This document shows positions 20,775-33,771 of a DNA stretch of 64,000 nucleotides, piece after piece. Origin of the DNA: Euclidia mi (taxonomy: Eukaryota; Arthropoda; Insecta; Lepidoptera; Erebidae); assembly GCA_944739405.2 (NCBI GenBank), contig OX123182.2, positions 45,385,598 to 45,449,597 of the forward strand, in the 5' to 3' direction. The position numbers and the translations under genes were made by a program. The notes under the pieces are model-generated. The model was given only the letters and a program-made list of their open reading frames with translations, was not told where the DNA came from and did not search any database. The first letter of the stretch is position 1; every line of letters begins with the position of its first letter.

Positions 20775-23135
20775 TGATGTATTTGTATTAACCATGTCTA
20801 ACTCCCGCTGCGCATCCATAAGGTGCTGGCGTAAACGTTTCTTAAACGTACCGATAGAATTGAGTCGCCTGATAGGCGTCGGGATATTATTCCAGACCTT
20901 GGATGCCGCATAGCGGAAGCTGCCTCTGAATGCCGTGGTCTTGTGAGGCATTACCGCAAGTTGTCGCGCACATTGTCTATTTACTCGGTCCCGCCCACTA
21001 TTAACCCAGACAAGTTTCTCATACAGGTACTGTGGCTCTTTGAGCTTGACCACCCCGAACATGAGCGCTGCTATATGAAGCTTACGCCTCGATTTCATTA
21101 TTAAAATATAGTGAGCATTCAAAAAAGGTGTAACATGGCTTCTATATGCTATTTTAAAGCAGAAACGGGCGCAAGCATTCTGTACCCTCTGAATAAGGCG
21201 ATCCGTGCGAGACAAAAGGCGCGGGCCGTACACTGTACTGACATAATTTAATTTGGATAGGACAACTGTTTCTATCAGTCGGATGCGTAATTCCTCAGAT
21301 AAATACGGACGCATTTTATACAGGACTTTCAATCTATAGAAGCAATTACGTACGGCTTCAGTTACATGCTTCTCGTATCGAAGCCCTGAGTCCATAATAA
21401 GCTCAAGGTTACGAGCCTCTTCTACTTTTGTGATTGTCTCGCCCATGACGGTGATTGGAGGGAGTCGAATACGACTTACATTATTTGGTGTGCCAAACAC
21501 CATGTATTTAGTTTTAGAGGGATTGAGAACAAGACAATTGGTTTCAGCCCATTCCACTATTCTTTGGAGATCTGCGTTAAGGTCTAAAATGGCGCTTGCA
21601 CATTCGTTGGGCTTAAATGACATGTATACCTGTATGTCATCCGCGTAAATGTGATATTTTGACTTACGAAAACAATTAATGACGTCAGCGCAGTACAAGA
21701 TAAATAAAATTGGTCCCAGGATTGATCCCTGGGGAACTCCTCTTTTGAGTGGGGAACAATTTGAAAGAATCGATTTTCCATCATTCAAACGCACTTCCAC
21801 GCATTGACGTCGACCAGACAAATAACTGTAAAACCATTTTACGGTACGATTATCAAAGCCGTAATATGTTAATTTGGATAATAGTAGATCAATATTTATA
21901 CAACCGAACGCGCGGGAAAAATCAAGTAAGACAATTACTGTGCACATACCCTGATCCTGGGCCCACACTATATTGTCAGTCACGTCCAACAAGGCGGTAG
22001 CAGTGCCACGGCGTTTGCGAAAACCTGATTGGAGCGCAGGTAGGATGTCAATTTTCTCCAGAAAATTTGACAACTGCGAGCAAACCACCTTTTCCATAAC
22101 TTTCGAGATACATGGTAAAATACTGATAGGCCTGAGATCTTTTAAATCCATTGGATTAGCATTTTTAGGCAGCGGCCTTACTGTAGCCAGTTTCCAGATG
22201 TCAGGAAAAATTGCCGATTCTATGGATGAGTTGATTATATTAGTCATAGTAGGCAGTGAGTATGGCAATGTCAACATCAACATTTGCAAATTCACGCGAT
22301 CACATCCTTCCGCATTCGATTTAAGGCTCTGAATTATTTTTAAAATGTCTGCATCGCCAACTGGTAATATATTAAATATAGCATCAGTATAGCAGTTAAA
22401 TTCGTAAAATGATAAAACAGAAATACTAACCTTAGGACTACCGGGGACGTCTAAAAAGTGGTGATTTATTGCATTGGAGTCAGAAAAGAGCGCAAGTAGA
22501 TCATTCAGTCTTTTATTAGGCAGTAAAGTGGTTTTTAAATTTTTCCATAGAAGTTTTGGGTTGTCTGTTTTATTGTTAATGTTGAATTTAAAATAAGCAA
22601 CCTTTTCGTAATACAGAGACGATGACACTGGGGCTTTTAATTGCTTATAATATTCGCGTTTGCTGTCTGTCCTGCATTGACGGTATTGGGCTAATGCAGT
22701 GTCACGAAGTTTCATCATGTACTTCACAGTGTCCGTTATCCAAGGGTATGATGGTTACCTAATATTGTCATATTGTTACCTAATATGGTCTTGAGAGGAG
22801 CATGGGCATCGAACACTGCGATGAGACATGAATTGAATGCGGCAACCATTTCGTTTACTGTACTCAAACTGTGTATACTACACCAATCAATTTTAGACAA
22901 AGTACAATGCAAAATGTCCTCGGCAATATTTTTAAAAGATCTGTATTTTACCGCGTATGGCCTAAACTTCTCCCGCTGTATAGGAAATTGACATACAATA
23001 GTGGCGTGACTGTTTATGTTTTTAAAGGGTTCGATTAACATGCGTCGAACACGAACGTTAGTGCAAACTACATCTATGAGTGTCTCACTAGTTACCGTGA
23101 AATGGGTAGGGGCTGAAACCAACTGTGTAAGACTA
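20775..23135 (-). pseudogene. CR1 copy B ORF2: endonuclease end plus full reverse transcriptase domain
   Basis: The endonuclease remnant SLTQLVSAPTHFT...INSHATIVCQF (23135 to about 22740) aligns with copy A. After a small break near 22735 a 650-codon frame carries the reverse transcriptase: RPISILPCISKV, LDFSRAFGCI (the usual Asp after AF is Gly here), GVPQGSILGP, and YADD at 21637-21648. The original C-terminus read ...NTNTSLI; piggyBac inserted at the TTAA within it, and the frame now ends in the transposon terminal repeat at 20760. It is enzymatically doubtful because of the Gly and the truncation. Confidence 0.88.
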
Positions 23136-23139
23136 AATG

Positions 23140-23485
23140 CGCAGTAAACCTTTCGACCTTTGGCCAAAAAATTCTCGGCTATGCATCGCAAGGAAAAGAC
23201 TTGATCCGTACACCCCATACCCTTTCGGAATCCCGCTTGTACATCCCATATTTTCTTGTCGGTTATTTTCATAACTATTTCGATCAGTACCTTTGCATAC
23301 AATTTGCCAACAACGCTGAGAAGGTTAATGCCTCTATAGTTTTTGCAGTCTTGTTGCGAGCCTTTTCGTTTATAAAGAGGCGCAACTACTGCTGTGGCCC
23401 AGTCATCAGGTACTCGGCCGGTGCTCCAGCACAAGTTAAATAAACGCTGCAGCTGACTAACTATGATGCCCTGTCCAGCCTATTA
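23140..23485 (-). pseudogene. RTE-1 reverse transcriptase, N-terminal portion
   Basis: The minus strand encodes SQLQRLFNLCWSTGRVPDDW, VVAPLYKRKGSQQDCKNYRG and AGFRKGMGCTDQVF, ending ...GRKVYCAF at 23140. These are the early reverse transcriptase motifs of RTE LINEs and join directly to VDLEKAYDK at 18987 once the CR1 insertion is removed. The long frame spanning 23434-22736 is an accidental fusion of this segment with CR1 sequence. Confidence 0.88.
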
Positions 23486-26077
23486 AATATATTATATTTA
23501 AATCCTTATTTTTTATTTTTTGTCATAAAAGTGTCGTGATTTTTTTGTTCCCCATATAGTTTGCGGCTTCACCCATGTCGGAAAGCTTTTTCATTATTTG
23601 TACAGCAATGACACCTACCGGTTGCAATAATTGTGAATGTAAACTAACTTGCCATTCAATTAAACAATTTCGTGTTCAAGTGGTTCTGAGATAAACAGCT
23701 ATGTATTTTTGACAGATGATAAAAATAATCAATATCAATGTATAGAACCAGGTGCAGGTATAGGTAGTATATTTCATTTATACTGAACCACGTTCTTTTG
23801 AGTATCAAAACAGTCGCTTTTTCACTTACAGTAACAATAAAGTTTTATTCCGCTTGCGCTTTTTACGATCAAAGTAATAATATAAATGTGAACTTAAATA
23901 TTAATTTTGTTGAAGCGTTTGTGAATAGAGGGAGTGTTTGTATTGAGACGTTTAATTAATTCAAATTCGAGTGCAATTAATTGTATTACTGATACGTGGT
24001 ATAGTTGATATTTTGCAACATGTTAATGGCTTCTGAAAGCACGCAATAGAAACTATATATTTATGTTGACACCATTAATTATATAAATTATACTAATAGG
24101 ATCATAAATTTGAGTACTGTATTATTTCGAAACAGTGTTCATGAACTAAGATACTTGTTAAATAAGTTGCATTTTGAATTGTAAAGAGCACCAAAACCTT
24201 ATAGTTGTTGGTCATTACTTTTACTTTGAAATTTATTACTCGTGCTATTTTAAAATATTTTGCTTAAACTTTGTTGAATACTCAGTTAGTATTTCTATCG
24301 CGGTGTACAAATTTTAAACATAAATACAATATTGATCTTATGTAATCATTTGTAAATCTTCATGAATAACTTTAATAGTATTTCTATTCTGAAACCGTCA
24401 TGAAGTATTTATTCAGGCTACAAAACTCCCCAAATTAGAATGGCAATTTGCACAAACTACAACTGAACGCGCGGCAGTGGCAGTCATAAAACGCAATGAG
24501 AGTATTTCTCCGCTAAATTTCCAACTCTTCTATATAAAAAAACAGCTGATATTGCATGTTTTTATTTCAAAATTAGCATGGTAACCGTATACAAAGAGTA
24601 TATGAACAAATAAAATATGTACACAATTTATTTTGCCACCTACAGCGTTTACTGTGTCCTTTGGCGAAAAGGAAGGGAAATATTATTTTATTTTACCTAC
24701 TTTTCTGTTGTATCTACTTTATTATTAAAAAGGGAGAGCGGTTTTGTACACAGACGTGAAACAACACCAGACCTGTGTTGAATGAGAGATCAGATTAGGT
24801 TGATCAATTTATTCTTCAGTAAATTCTGAGGCGTGCAAACGCTGTGAATAAGCTGTAGAATGCCGGCGTTAGATGTGTGCTCACTTCGAATGCGGTGTTT
24901 AATGTTACACGGTTTGTTTTCTTTGGCTTTTATACAGTGTTGCTAAAAAAAGACTTATTTCAAACTGTTAGTGTCGCTGAAGGGAGTTAATCAGTTTAGT
25001 GCAGATATGTATTTTTGAAATAACTTCTTATTATTTTAAGTCTTAATTTGATATTTTTTCCAAAATTGTATCTTGATTAAAGGGTTGTATTTTACAGCAA
25101 TCAATGCTATAAATATGTTATTGCGAGCAATATTTCACATAATTATTCAAACATAATTTTAAGTGGAGATGGAAATATAATTTTATAGACAAATAAAACC
25201 TGTAGTTACACCTGTTTGAATCATTGGTGTTATTATTGGAAATACAAAAACTTGTAGATTAAATTTGACCCAAAGCACTACTAACATGAACCCACTCTTA
25301 ATTCAAGTCTAGCTAAAATCATAAATGTACGCACATTAGGATGCATTCAATTTATGATTTATACCATTTGGTTCACTTCAGTTTATACGTACTAAGGACG
25401 AAGCTGCATTACTTCGGTGCAAGACCGACAAGCAGATTGCATGATGTAGTGTGCTCGTCATGCTCGCTATTTATTTACAAATATACGTATTAGTGCCGTT
25501 TAGCACTGTGATGAGCGCCGTGTTTCAACAACAATTTGTACAGCACACATAATGTTATCTACCAAATTATTTCGCTCTCTTCGCATATCTAGTATTATTC
25601 TTAGTTGTATAGTTCTTAGAAAAGAAATATACCTCAGGTTATCTTATTGTGATCTACTTATATAACCTTTATTTTTTTATAAATTTTATTTAAAACATAT
25701 TTTTTGTGACGGAAATATGTGTCAGGATTTACTAATAGCAAAGTGTTAAAAGTCTAAGTCTGGCTGCCATGTGCCTAAAGGGGGGTAATAAGCCTCACTT
25801 AAATATAACCTAAAATATAGCTAGCTGTACATTTAATATCAAATACAACATGAAAAGCCTATGGTGTTTGTTCATTTAACTATATAGTTAGCATGATTAC
25901 ATCTACATCTATTTATTTAAAGTTTTATATTCACGAATTTAATGTTCCGTTTGTGGAGAAGGGTTATTTTAATAAGTTAACATGGCCGGGTCTCGAGAAG
26001 TTAACAAAATTCCCTCCATTTTAAATAATTTGTCTATTATATACAGATGAATATTAAGACTTAAAATAACTTCCGCC
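23486..26077. other. AT-rich intergenic stretch with no recognised feature
   Basis: 2.6 kb read on both strands without a supported ORF, RNA gene, terminal repeat or known repeat signature. It ends where homology to the inverted duplication begins. Confidence 0.5.
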
Positions 26078-26133
26078 ACTGTGATCGCCAAGACGTCTGC
26101 CAAGCGTGGCGATTACGGCAAAATCCCCCCAAT

Positions 26134-28735
26134 ATGAGCCACACACCTAAAAAATGGCCCCTAGTCCCCGGCGGCCCCTCTATTCCTGGCTCAGGTAGCG
26201 GCCATGGTAACGGCGGGGCAGGGGGTGCGAAGAATCTCCGGCAGAGATCTGACTACCATCACCGACGACAACAGGCCCTGGCAACATTCAACACGCGCAC
26301 ACTGCGGACCGACGAGAAGATTGCCGAGCTGGAAGAAGAACTGAGCAAGTTACGATGGGATATTATAGGCCTATCTGAGGTCCGAAGACAGGTTGAGGAC
26401 TCGATAGTACTCAATTCTGGTAACTTGCTTTTCTACTGGGAGGGCGACCAACAGTCCCAAAGTGGTGTCGGGTCCATCGTCCACAAATCTCTCGTGAACA
26501 GCGTGGTAAATATATCGAGTGTGTTGAGCAGGGTAGCATACCTGATACTCAGAGTATCTAAACGATATTCGTTGAAGGTCATACAGGTCCTCGCTTCGAC
26601 CTCGACGTAGCCCGATAAGGAGGTAGAGGCTATGTAGGAGGACTTATCTCGGGCTAGCTATGTATGAGCTTCAAAACCCATTACACCGTTGTCATGGGAG
26701 ATTTCAACGCGAAACTAGGCAAACGAAGCGGTGATGAGCTGAGAGTGGGGCAATTTGGATATGCACATCGGAACTCGCGGGGACACTTGCTGGCTAGCTT
26801 CATGGAGAAGGAAGGGCTCTTTATGATGAATTTAAAAATGCGCGAATGCCGCAAGTGGACCTGGATAAGGTGCTACCAAAAACGAGATCAACTTTATCAT
26901 GTCGACGAAAAGGCAAATATTTAATGATGTCTCCGTGATCAGTTCGCTTAAAGCGGGCAGCGATCACCGAATGGTAAGAGGCACATTCAGTATAAGTCCC
27001 AGCATCGAACGGTCGAGATTGATGAAGTCCACGCTCCGACCAGCACCAGTTCAAATCCAGAACCCCGAAAGCTTTCAGCTTGAACTGCGAAACCGCTTCG
27101 AATGCCTGGGAGAGTACGTAGATGTGGACGACTTCAGTGACAAGTTCGTGGATGCTGTACATAAAACGGGTTTGAAGTTCTTTAAGCCCAAAACGACAAA
27201 AAGAGCCAATAAAATATCTGGTCCGACCCTCGAGCTCATAGTGGAAAGGTGTAGGATGCTTCTGCTATCCTCCGACGACATGCCAAAATATCGGCGCCCC
27301 AATAGGCAGATCTCTAAGTCTCTGACTCGCGATCTCCGCCAATACGTGTTGTATTAAGTGTGTTCAAGAGGCGATCTAGCGAAATAAGGGTTCCAAAGTG
27401 TTCCAAAGAGATCTGTCGATCGGGCAGAGTCAGCTGACAAAGCTGAAGATGGAGGATGGCAGAATTATTTCGTCCAAACCTCAGCTCCTGGAGGAAATGG
27501 AACGGTTCTATGGACAGCTATACACGACTACACGAACACCTGTGACTGCTCCAGCCATTGACCCTAGAGCTGGATTGACCCGATACTATACCGAAGATAT
27601 CCCGGACGTCAGCATGCAAGAGATTAGTGTAGCCCTAAAACAACTAAAGAACAACAAGGCACCGCGTGATGACGAAATAACTACAGAGCTTCTGAAAGCT
27701 GGCGGCGCACCTGCTGAGGAAATTCTTCGGAAGCTATTCAATTCCGTTATACTCGAGGGCAAAACGCCACAAGCATGGCACAGAAGTGTGGTGGTGCTTT
27801 TCTTCAAGAAGGGCGACAAAACCCTTTTGAAGAACTACAGACCCATCTCACTTCTAAGTCACGTCTATAAGTAGTTTCTAGGGTCATCACGAATCGTCTC
27901 GAGAGCAAGCTAGACGACTTCCAGCCTCCCGAACAAGCCGGATTCCGTAAAGGCTATAGTACCATAGACCACATTCATACGCTGCGGTAGGTTATACAGA
28001 AGTCCGAGGAGTATAACCAGCCTCTATGCTTGGCGTTTATGGACTATGAGAAAGCCTTTGATTCGATCGAAACCTGGGCAGTGCTGCAGTCTCTCCAACG
28101 GTGCCAAATTGACTATCGATATGTCAAAGTGTTGAAGTGTTTGTACGAAAATGCCACCATGTCAGTCCGCCTCCAGGACCAGAGCTCAAAACCTATTCGA
28201 CTACAGCGAGGAGTGAGGCAGGGAGATGTTATATCTTCTCAACTCTTCACCGCTGCGCTGGAAGACGTTTTCAAGCTTCTGGACTGAAAGTCTTTGACCA
28301 GTGTGTGTTGCCAGTGATGATCTACGGCGCTGAGACGTGGTCGCTAACTATGGGCCTCATCCAAAAACTCAAGATCACTCAGAGGGCGATGGATAGAGCT
28401 ATGCTTGGAGTTTTCCTGCGAGATTGAATCAGAAATGAGGAGATCCGCAGGAGAACCAAAGTCACCGACATAGCTCTCCGAATAGCCAGGCTGAAGTGGC
28501 AATGGGCAGGGCACATAGCGCAAAGAACCGATGGCCATTGGGGCAGGCGCGTTTTGGAGTAACGACCACGTATCGGACGGCGCAGCAGGGGTAGGCCTCC
28601 CGCAAGGTGGACCGACGATCTGGTTAAGATTGCGGGAAGCTGTTGGATGTGAGCGGCTCACAATCGATCTGTGTGGAGAACCATGCGAGAGGCCTATGTT
28701 CAGCAGTGGACGTCTCTAGGCTGAGATGATGACAC
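26134..28735 (+). pseudogene. RTE-clade LINE (RTE-2) ORF, copy A, catalytic core deleted
   Basis: Starts at ATG 26134 (MSHTPKKWPLVPGG) with a Gly-rich leader. Endonuclease motifs follow: LRTDEKIAELEEELSKLRWD, GLSEVRR, VVMGDFNAKLG, SDHRMVRG. Reverse transcriptase motifs are LKNNKAP, KNYRPISLLSHVYK, FMDYEKAFDSIE and LQRGVRQGDVIS. At about 28280 the frame jumps from EDVFK to the region just before MIYGAETWSLT, so the segment with the catalytic Asp-Asp box is missing. Several stops and shifts occur (e.g. near 26610 and 27870). It ends in the RTE signature CAGCAGTGGACGTCTCTAGG near 28693-28712. Confidence 0.88.
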
Positions 28736-28764
28736 AACTTAACCGTCTGTAGTTCAAACCATTC

Positions 28765-29090
28765 ATGTCACTTAATCATCAGAATTTAAGACCTCTATCT
28801 GAGACTGCCGCTGTATGGGGCAGTTTTAAAGTTACGCCGATTCAGGAGAAGCTAACCGAATTAAGACTGAGATGGTACGAACATGTGCTAAGAAGACCCG
28901 ATGACCACATGGTGAAGAAGTGCCTTTCCATGGCTACGCAAAAAAAAGAGAGAGGTAGGAGTTGACGAATGTTCAAAGGGACATGAAAAAGATGGGCCTA
29001 TCCGACGATGATGCTCACCAGCTAAGCAAATGGCGCCTCAAGATTAAGAAAGCCGACCCCGCGTAACGGGCAGAGGCGAGGACAAAGAAA
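28765..29090 (+). pseudogene. 3' fragment of a third RTE-type LINE
   Basis: Encodes ETAAVWGSFKVTPIQEKLTE, LRLRWYEHVLRRPDDHMVKK and, after a shift, DVQRDM-like and DDAHQLSKWRLKIKKADPA. This is the C-terminal tail of an RTE-like ORF different from RTE-2, directly appended to it. The same composite occurs in arm B at 37300-37660. Confidence 0.75.
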
Positions 29091-29925
29091 AAGATCTAAG
29101 ACTGCCGCTTCTGGGCATCAGAGTAATGTAACCAACATTTTTTGTTCAACATAGGACATTCTTAGGTGTGTAACATAAGATAAAATGTTGTTATCGAACT
29201 TTTAATTTTTTTTACCAAGTCAACGCTTTCGTAGGTAACGAAATCTTAAACTTTCTATTAATTTAGACTATAGGCTTGAGGTTATACTATTTTGACTACT
29301 ATTATACATGCGAACCGTTGTGAATATGGATGAATTTATGGCTGTTAATTAGTCTTCCACCCAAAAACTACTACGGATTTTTATAAAACTTTGCAGTAAT
29401 ATACCTTATACATTAGGATTTTACATTAGTTTGATTTTGTCACCATAACCAATATAAGTGCGGCTGGTGCTGCGGGTAGAAGCTAGTAATATCTACCTAT
29501 AGATGGATTTATTTGCGAATCCGTACAAACTCGCCTACCACATTTAAACCTATAACGTGTTGAATTCGCACACGGTTTACATATTACAATGGTAAATTTA
29601 GCAACGGGTAGTGGCTTGTTCGTTTAAACAAGGCCTGTGGTTGCCAACTTTGAGATTAAATTAGTTTGCTTGTTAAAAGTAAAACTACTATCAAAGGTTA
29701 AATAGGTGTCATATACCTACTAACATACAGACGTATAAATTATTTGCCTCATTATAGATGTGAAACGCGGTAACTGTAATCTTAATGAGCCGAGCAATTG
29801 CATATCTAATTAAACCAACATAACTAAGTTGCATGGAATGTGTACGTTTCCAGTTCACAGTCTGCTTGGCCACACGATAGCGCAGCACTGGAAACTTCGT
29901 GAACTAATGCAATTATAATTGCTAT

Positions 29926-31080
29926 TTGTCATCCACAAATTTAATTTTAAATAATTTATTTTGAAATTTACTTAATTTAGTACAAGTTATGTTGCCAAAT
30001 GATATTTATACAAATTTTTATATTTTCTCGCAGCTTTAACTAAGTCTAACCGCTATAATTAAGTTTGAATCCTTAATTTAAGTTAATAAATTATATAAAT
30101 GATCGGTGTGAGAGTAGTTATTGATCGTGCTTGTCAAAATACTTTTACAGCGATAGTCAATATAACACCTTCATCTTCATATCTTGAACCTTCATAAAGT
30201 ACAAGACAAGACATAGACCTAAATGATACCAGAAATAAATAACACTAGTGTTTTAAACTTAATTCTTGGATTTTCGGTTTATATATTGAACAAATAAAAT
30301 AAAGCTATACTCCAAGAGTATGGAGTTCTATGTTGCAATGCGTAAAAAATGTTATAGAGCTGAGCGTAACGCTGCATGAACCACAATTGTTAAGACAGAA
30401 ATCTATCATAGAGAATCTAACATTACTATTATGACGCAACGAGAGTTTTAAAGCGCAAACTGAACACCCATTGAGATGTCTACGAAAGATATCGTCATAG
30501 TCTGTAAGTGTAAAATGCGCATAAGTAATTGCTGCAGACTCTGCTTTATTTAAGGCTTCTAATAAATGGAATAGTTTTATAATGCTTTTTGTAATCCTGC
30601 TATAATCTACAGTTAATTTCTTCATAAATGTTAAGATTCAGCACATAATCTATACATATTCATGATTTGACAGAGTTTATCCTTTTACGTTAAATCACAA
30701 AATCGCTGAACCAACACTCCGACTGTTATACTTTCACTAAAACAACTATGTATTCACCTTGATTTTCCTGGTTTAGCGGGAGCGACGCGAGTTAATATGA
30801 TAATAGGTATAAACCGTATGATCTGAAGCTTAGAAAGCGAATGCTTTGTTCAGAATGTTGACGTTTAATCTCCTCTTAGAATAACGTGTTAGGAACTAGG
30901 GAACGCACACGGCAATTTTTCCACGGGAAATAAATACGAGCGGGAAAAGAGCTCACTTTAAACAAATTGCAATAGTATACGTACTTCTTTACTGAGAACC
31001 AGGCTCTTCACTAGTGATAAAGAACTACGACTACGCTCTTGAATTGTACTTAAAAAAGATCCAAATTCAGAGATAATTGT
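29926..31080. other. Spacer of the inverted duplication
   Basis: About 1.15 kb between the arms, AT-rich. A 106-codon minus-strand frame (30625-30305, MKKLTVDYSRITKSI, Cys-rich toward its end) has no recognised domain and I do not call it a gene. Confidence 0.55.
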
Positions 31081-31783
31081 CTAATTGCATTAGTTCACGT
31101 AGTTTCCAGTGCTGCGCTATCGTGTGGCCAAGCAGACTCTGAACTGGAAACGTACACATTTCATGCAACTTAGTTATGTTGGTTTAATTAGATATGCAAT
31201 TGCTCGCCTCATTAAGATTACAGTTGTCGCGTTTCACATCTATAATGAGGCAAATAATATATACGTCTGTATGTTAGTAGGTACATGACACCTATTTAAC
31301 CTTTGATAGTAGTTTTCCTTTTAACATGCAAACTAATTTAATCTCAAAGTTGGCAACCACAGCCCTTGTTAGAACGAACAAGCTACTACCCGTTGCTAAA
31401 TTTACCATTGTAATATGTAAACCGTGTGCGAATTCGACACGTTATAGGTTTAAATGTGGTAGGCGAGTTTGTACGGATTCGCAAATAAATCCATCTATAG
31501 GTAGATATTACTAGCTTCTACCCGCAGCACCAGCCGCACTTGTATTGGTTATGGTGACAAAATCAAACTAATGTAAAATCCTAATGTATAAGGTATATTA
31601 CTGCAAAGTTTTATAAAAATCCGTAGTAGTTTTTGGGTGGAAGACTAACTTACAGCCATAAATTCATCCATATTCACAACGGTTCGCATGTATAATAGTA
31701 GTCAAAATAGTATAACCTCAAGCCCATAGTCTAAATTAATAGAAAGTTTAAGATTTCGTTACCTACGAAAGAGTTGACTTGGT

Positions 31784-33689
31784 AAATGGTGGTAATTGTT
31801 AATGCCTACATGTAAGAGCTCCCTATTTCATAACAACTGTTACGTAATGTGCATAAGAGTATTTAATAAAATTCCAAAATCAATCCGCGAACTGCCACTA
31901 TTTAAAATGAAGTCTGAGTTGAAAAACTGGCTTGTAACGCATACTTTTTATAATATGAAAGAATTTTTTGACCTGAAACTTTGTAATAGATGAAGAGAGA
32001 ATATAATTATGATATTTGTAACATACATTATTTTAAGTAAATGATTTATTTTGTAGTTTAATGTTGATGCGTGTATAGAATTGATGATGACATAAAATAA
32101 TTTAGTTTTAATTTATTTAATAATATTTTAATTTTATGTTCTTTAATTTTGTATTTAAAGAACATTGGTCACTGTCCATACATGCCAAGACCTGACTACC
32201 AAATCACGCGACCATGAAAGATGTATGCGTGAATTGGTTAATCTACAGGCTATCAATCTAATACTGAAAAGGAAATATTTTTAGAAAGCAGAGTAACATA
32301 GCAAAATAGAAGTTTGCATTTGTATTTTTTAAGGTTATGATTCATGTTATGTGTAGCTCTAACAACCAGACTTGCTTGCTATTTCAATTAAAACTAGCTA
32401 TATATTATCTACTTTTACTTTTGTGTTTATACACATCGCTTTTTTTATTACCTACAATAAAAAAACTGATCTGTATAAACACAAGTTACTACTACTATTA
32501 TGTACTTACCAGGTAGGTAGGTACACTACTAAAAATGTATTATCTTGAGACAGATCTAGCTTCTGCTGATTTGATAGGAATGCTGATGACAATAAAGCCA
32601 CATTTCATAATAGGAAACGAAGAAAGTAAAGGAATAAATAAAGCCAGTGAATGTGCATTATTCAATATCTTCCCGTAAGGGAAAGTAGGTAGGTAGTAGT
32701 AATACTACATCATCTAAGTACTCAGCAGGGGGCCCATGCAAGGTATCACACCAGCGTCATCACATGAGCACACACACATCCAACTGTGCGACGACCTACC
32801 AAACAGTTACAACAATAATCTGCTATACCTAATCTATTATTCTCAATTAAAATATATACATAATATTGCTTTCTACATAATTATTATGTGTCTACATTTT
32901 ATTTTTCCGCGTATCAGAGTATTGCCGTGACTTCCTCTTAGATTGTATCCATTAAAATCAATATTTTCACTCGCCACTTCAATCCTATACCCCCCATGAA
33001 ATTTAACATGTTCCCCATAGCAAAGAGCTCTGTATTCATTGCCATAGTACGAACGTACTTGTGTTATCTGTTATCTGATAAGAAGGACTAAGGAAGGACT
33101 GCGCGTTGCCGCGGTAAAATAAAACTAAAATGTAAACAAACGCGATTTGACAGTAGTCGTATTAAAATACGTTTCGTTTTATGAAATAGTTCAAATTGTA
33201 AAAATGTTCAATCATTAAAACCTTTTTTGAAGCAATCATTGATATATATTTTATTACTTAACAAACACTGATTATGATACAAAATCACCGTATTATTGTG
33301 TGAAGACAAAACTAAGAAATTCCAGATTAAAAAAAAAAAAAACTGTGTAAAATGAAACAAGCGTCACAGATTATGTCAGAAACGATTTGGATGCGTTCCA
33401 AGTAAATGAAACACAGAAAAAAAAGGACTTTTTTGATATTTAATTATTAAAATAATCCGCTGTCGATAAAAAATTATAATGTCCATAATTTAATATAAAC
33501 ATTAATGCCAATTTTTTGAGCGAACAATCATTGATGGTCGTTTCGAAATTTAGTCAGGTCATAAATGGCCATTGTTCCTTGTATGCCAATACTGGCGAAA
33601 TGTGTGATTCGACACTAACACATAACACCTATAAATGTACCACATTTTTTACAAATAAATTATTCTTATTCTTATTCTTATTCTAAAAA
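31784..33689 (+). mobile_element. 5'-truncated LINE 3' end inserted in arm B
   Basis: Absent from the corresponding place in arm A (around 29205-29220). It begins with a frame (31796-31993) with MCIRVFNKIPKSIRELPLFK, KMKSELKNWLVTHTF and FFDLKLC, the C-terminal tail of a lepidopteran LINE ORF2. It ends with ACAAATAAATTATTCTTATT and an ATTCTT repeat tail (about 33657-33684). The ~1.6 kb between is non-coding and long for a 3' UTR, so another insertion inside it is possible. The junctions fall in an A-rich tract, so the target duplication cannot be read. Confidence 0.7.
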
Positions 33690-33771
33690 GAAATTAAAAG
33701 TTCGATAACAACATTTTATCTTATGTTACACACCTAAGAATGTCCTATGTTGAACAAAAAATTTTGGTTAC

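Larger units (their letters stand above)
18992..23135 (-). mobile_element. CR1-type LINE, copy B, 5'-truncated, inserted into RTE-1
   Basis: Read on the minus strand: the end of the endonuclease (23135-22736), reverse transcriptase (22727-20775), a 3' UTR (19435-19022) and an (AAAG)n tail on the plus strand (18992-19021; TTTC repeats in element orientation). A piggyBac element interrupts the last codons. The 5' end falls within the endonuclease, the usual truncation of LINE copies. The flanking AATG duplication and the restored RTE frame give both ends with confidence. Confidence 0.9.
17847..23485 (-). mobile_element. RTE-clade LINE (RTE-1), 5'-truncated, split by a CR1 LINE
   Basis: The 3' end is a TATG-repeat tail at 17847-17865. 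Coding parts are 17870-18987 and 23140-23485. They were one frame before a CR1 element inserted between the codons for GRKVYCAF and VDLEKAYDK. The 4-base AATG on both sides (18988-18991 and 23136-23139) is the apparent target duplication of that insertion. The left end near 23485 cuts into the reverse transcriptase, so the copy was already 5'-truncated. Confidence 0.85.
26078..29925 (+). repeat. Arm A of a large inverted duplication
   Basis: This 3.85-kb segment recurs in reverse complement as arm B (31081-40725). The match runs from CACTGTGATCGCCAAG (about 26078) through two LINE pieces and on through 29110-29925, non-LINE sequence, to CTAATGCAATTA. By eye the arms are roughly 90-95 per cent identical. 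Subtracting three insertions from arm B leaves about 3.8 kb, agreeing with arm A. Confidence 0.9.

Noticed and set aside
22736..23434. A 232-codon frame that looks like one protein
   Set aside because: It is an accidental fusion of RTE-1 reverse transcriptase with CR1 endonuclease across an insertion junction at about 23136; each half belongs to a different element.
30305..30625. A 106-codon frame in the palindrome spacer
   Set aside because: It has no known domain, no copy elsewhere in the window and no regulatory context; length is within chance for AT-rich DNA.
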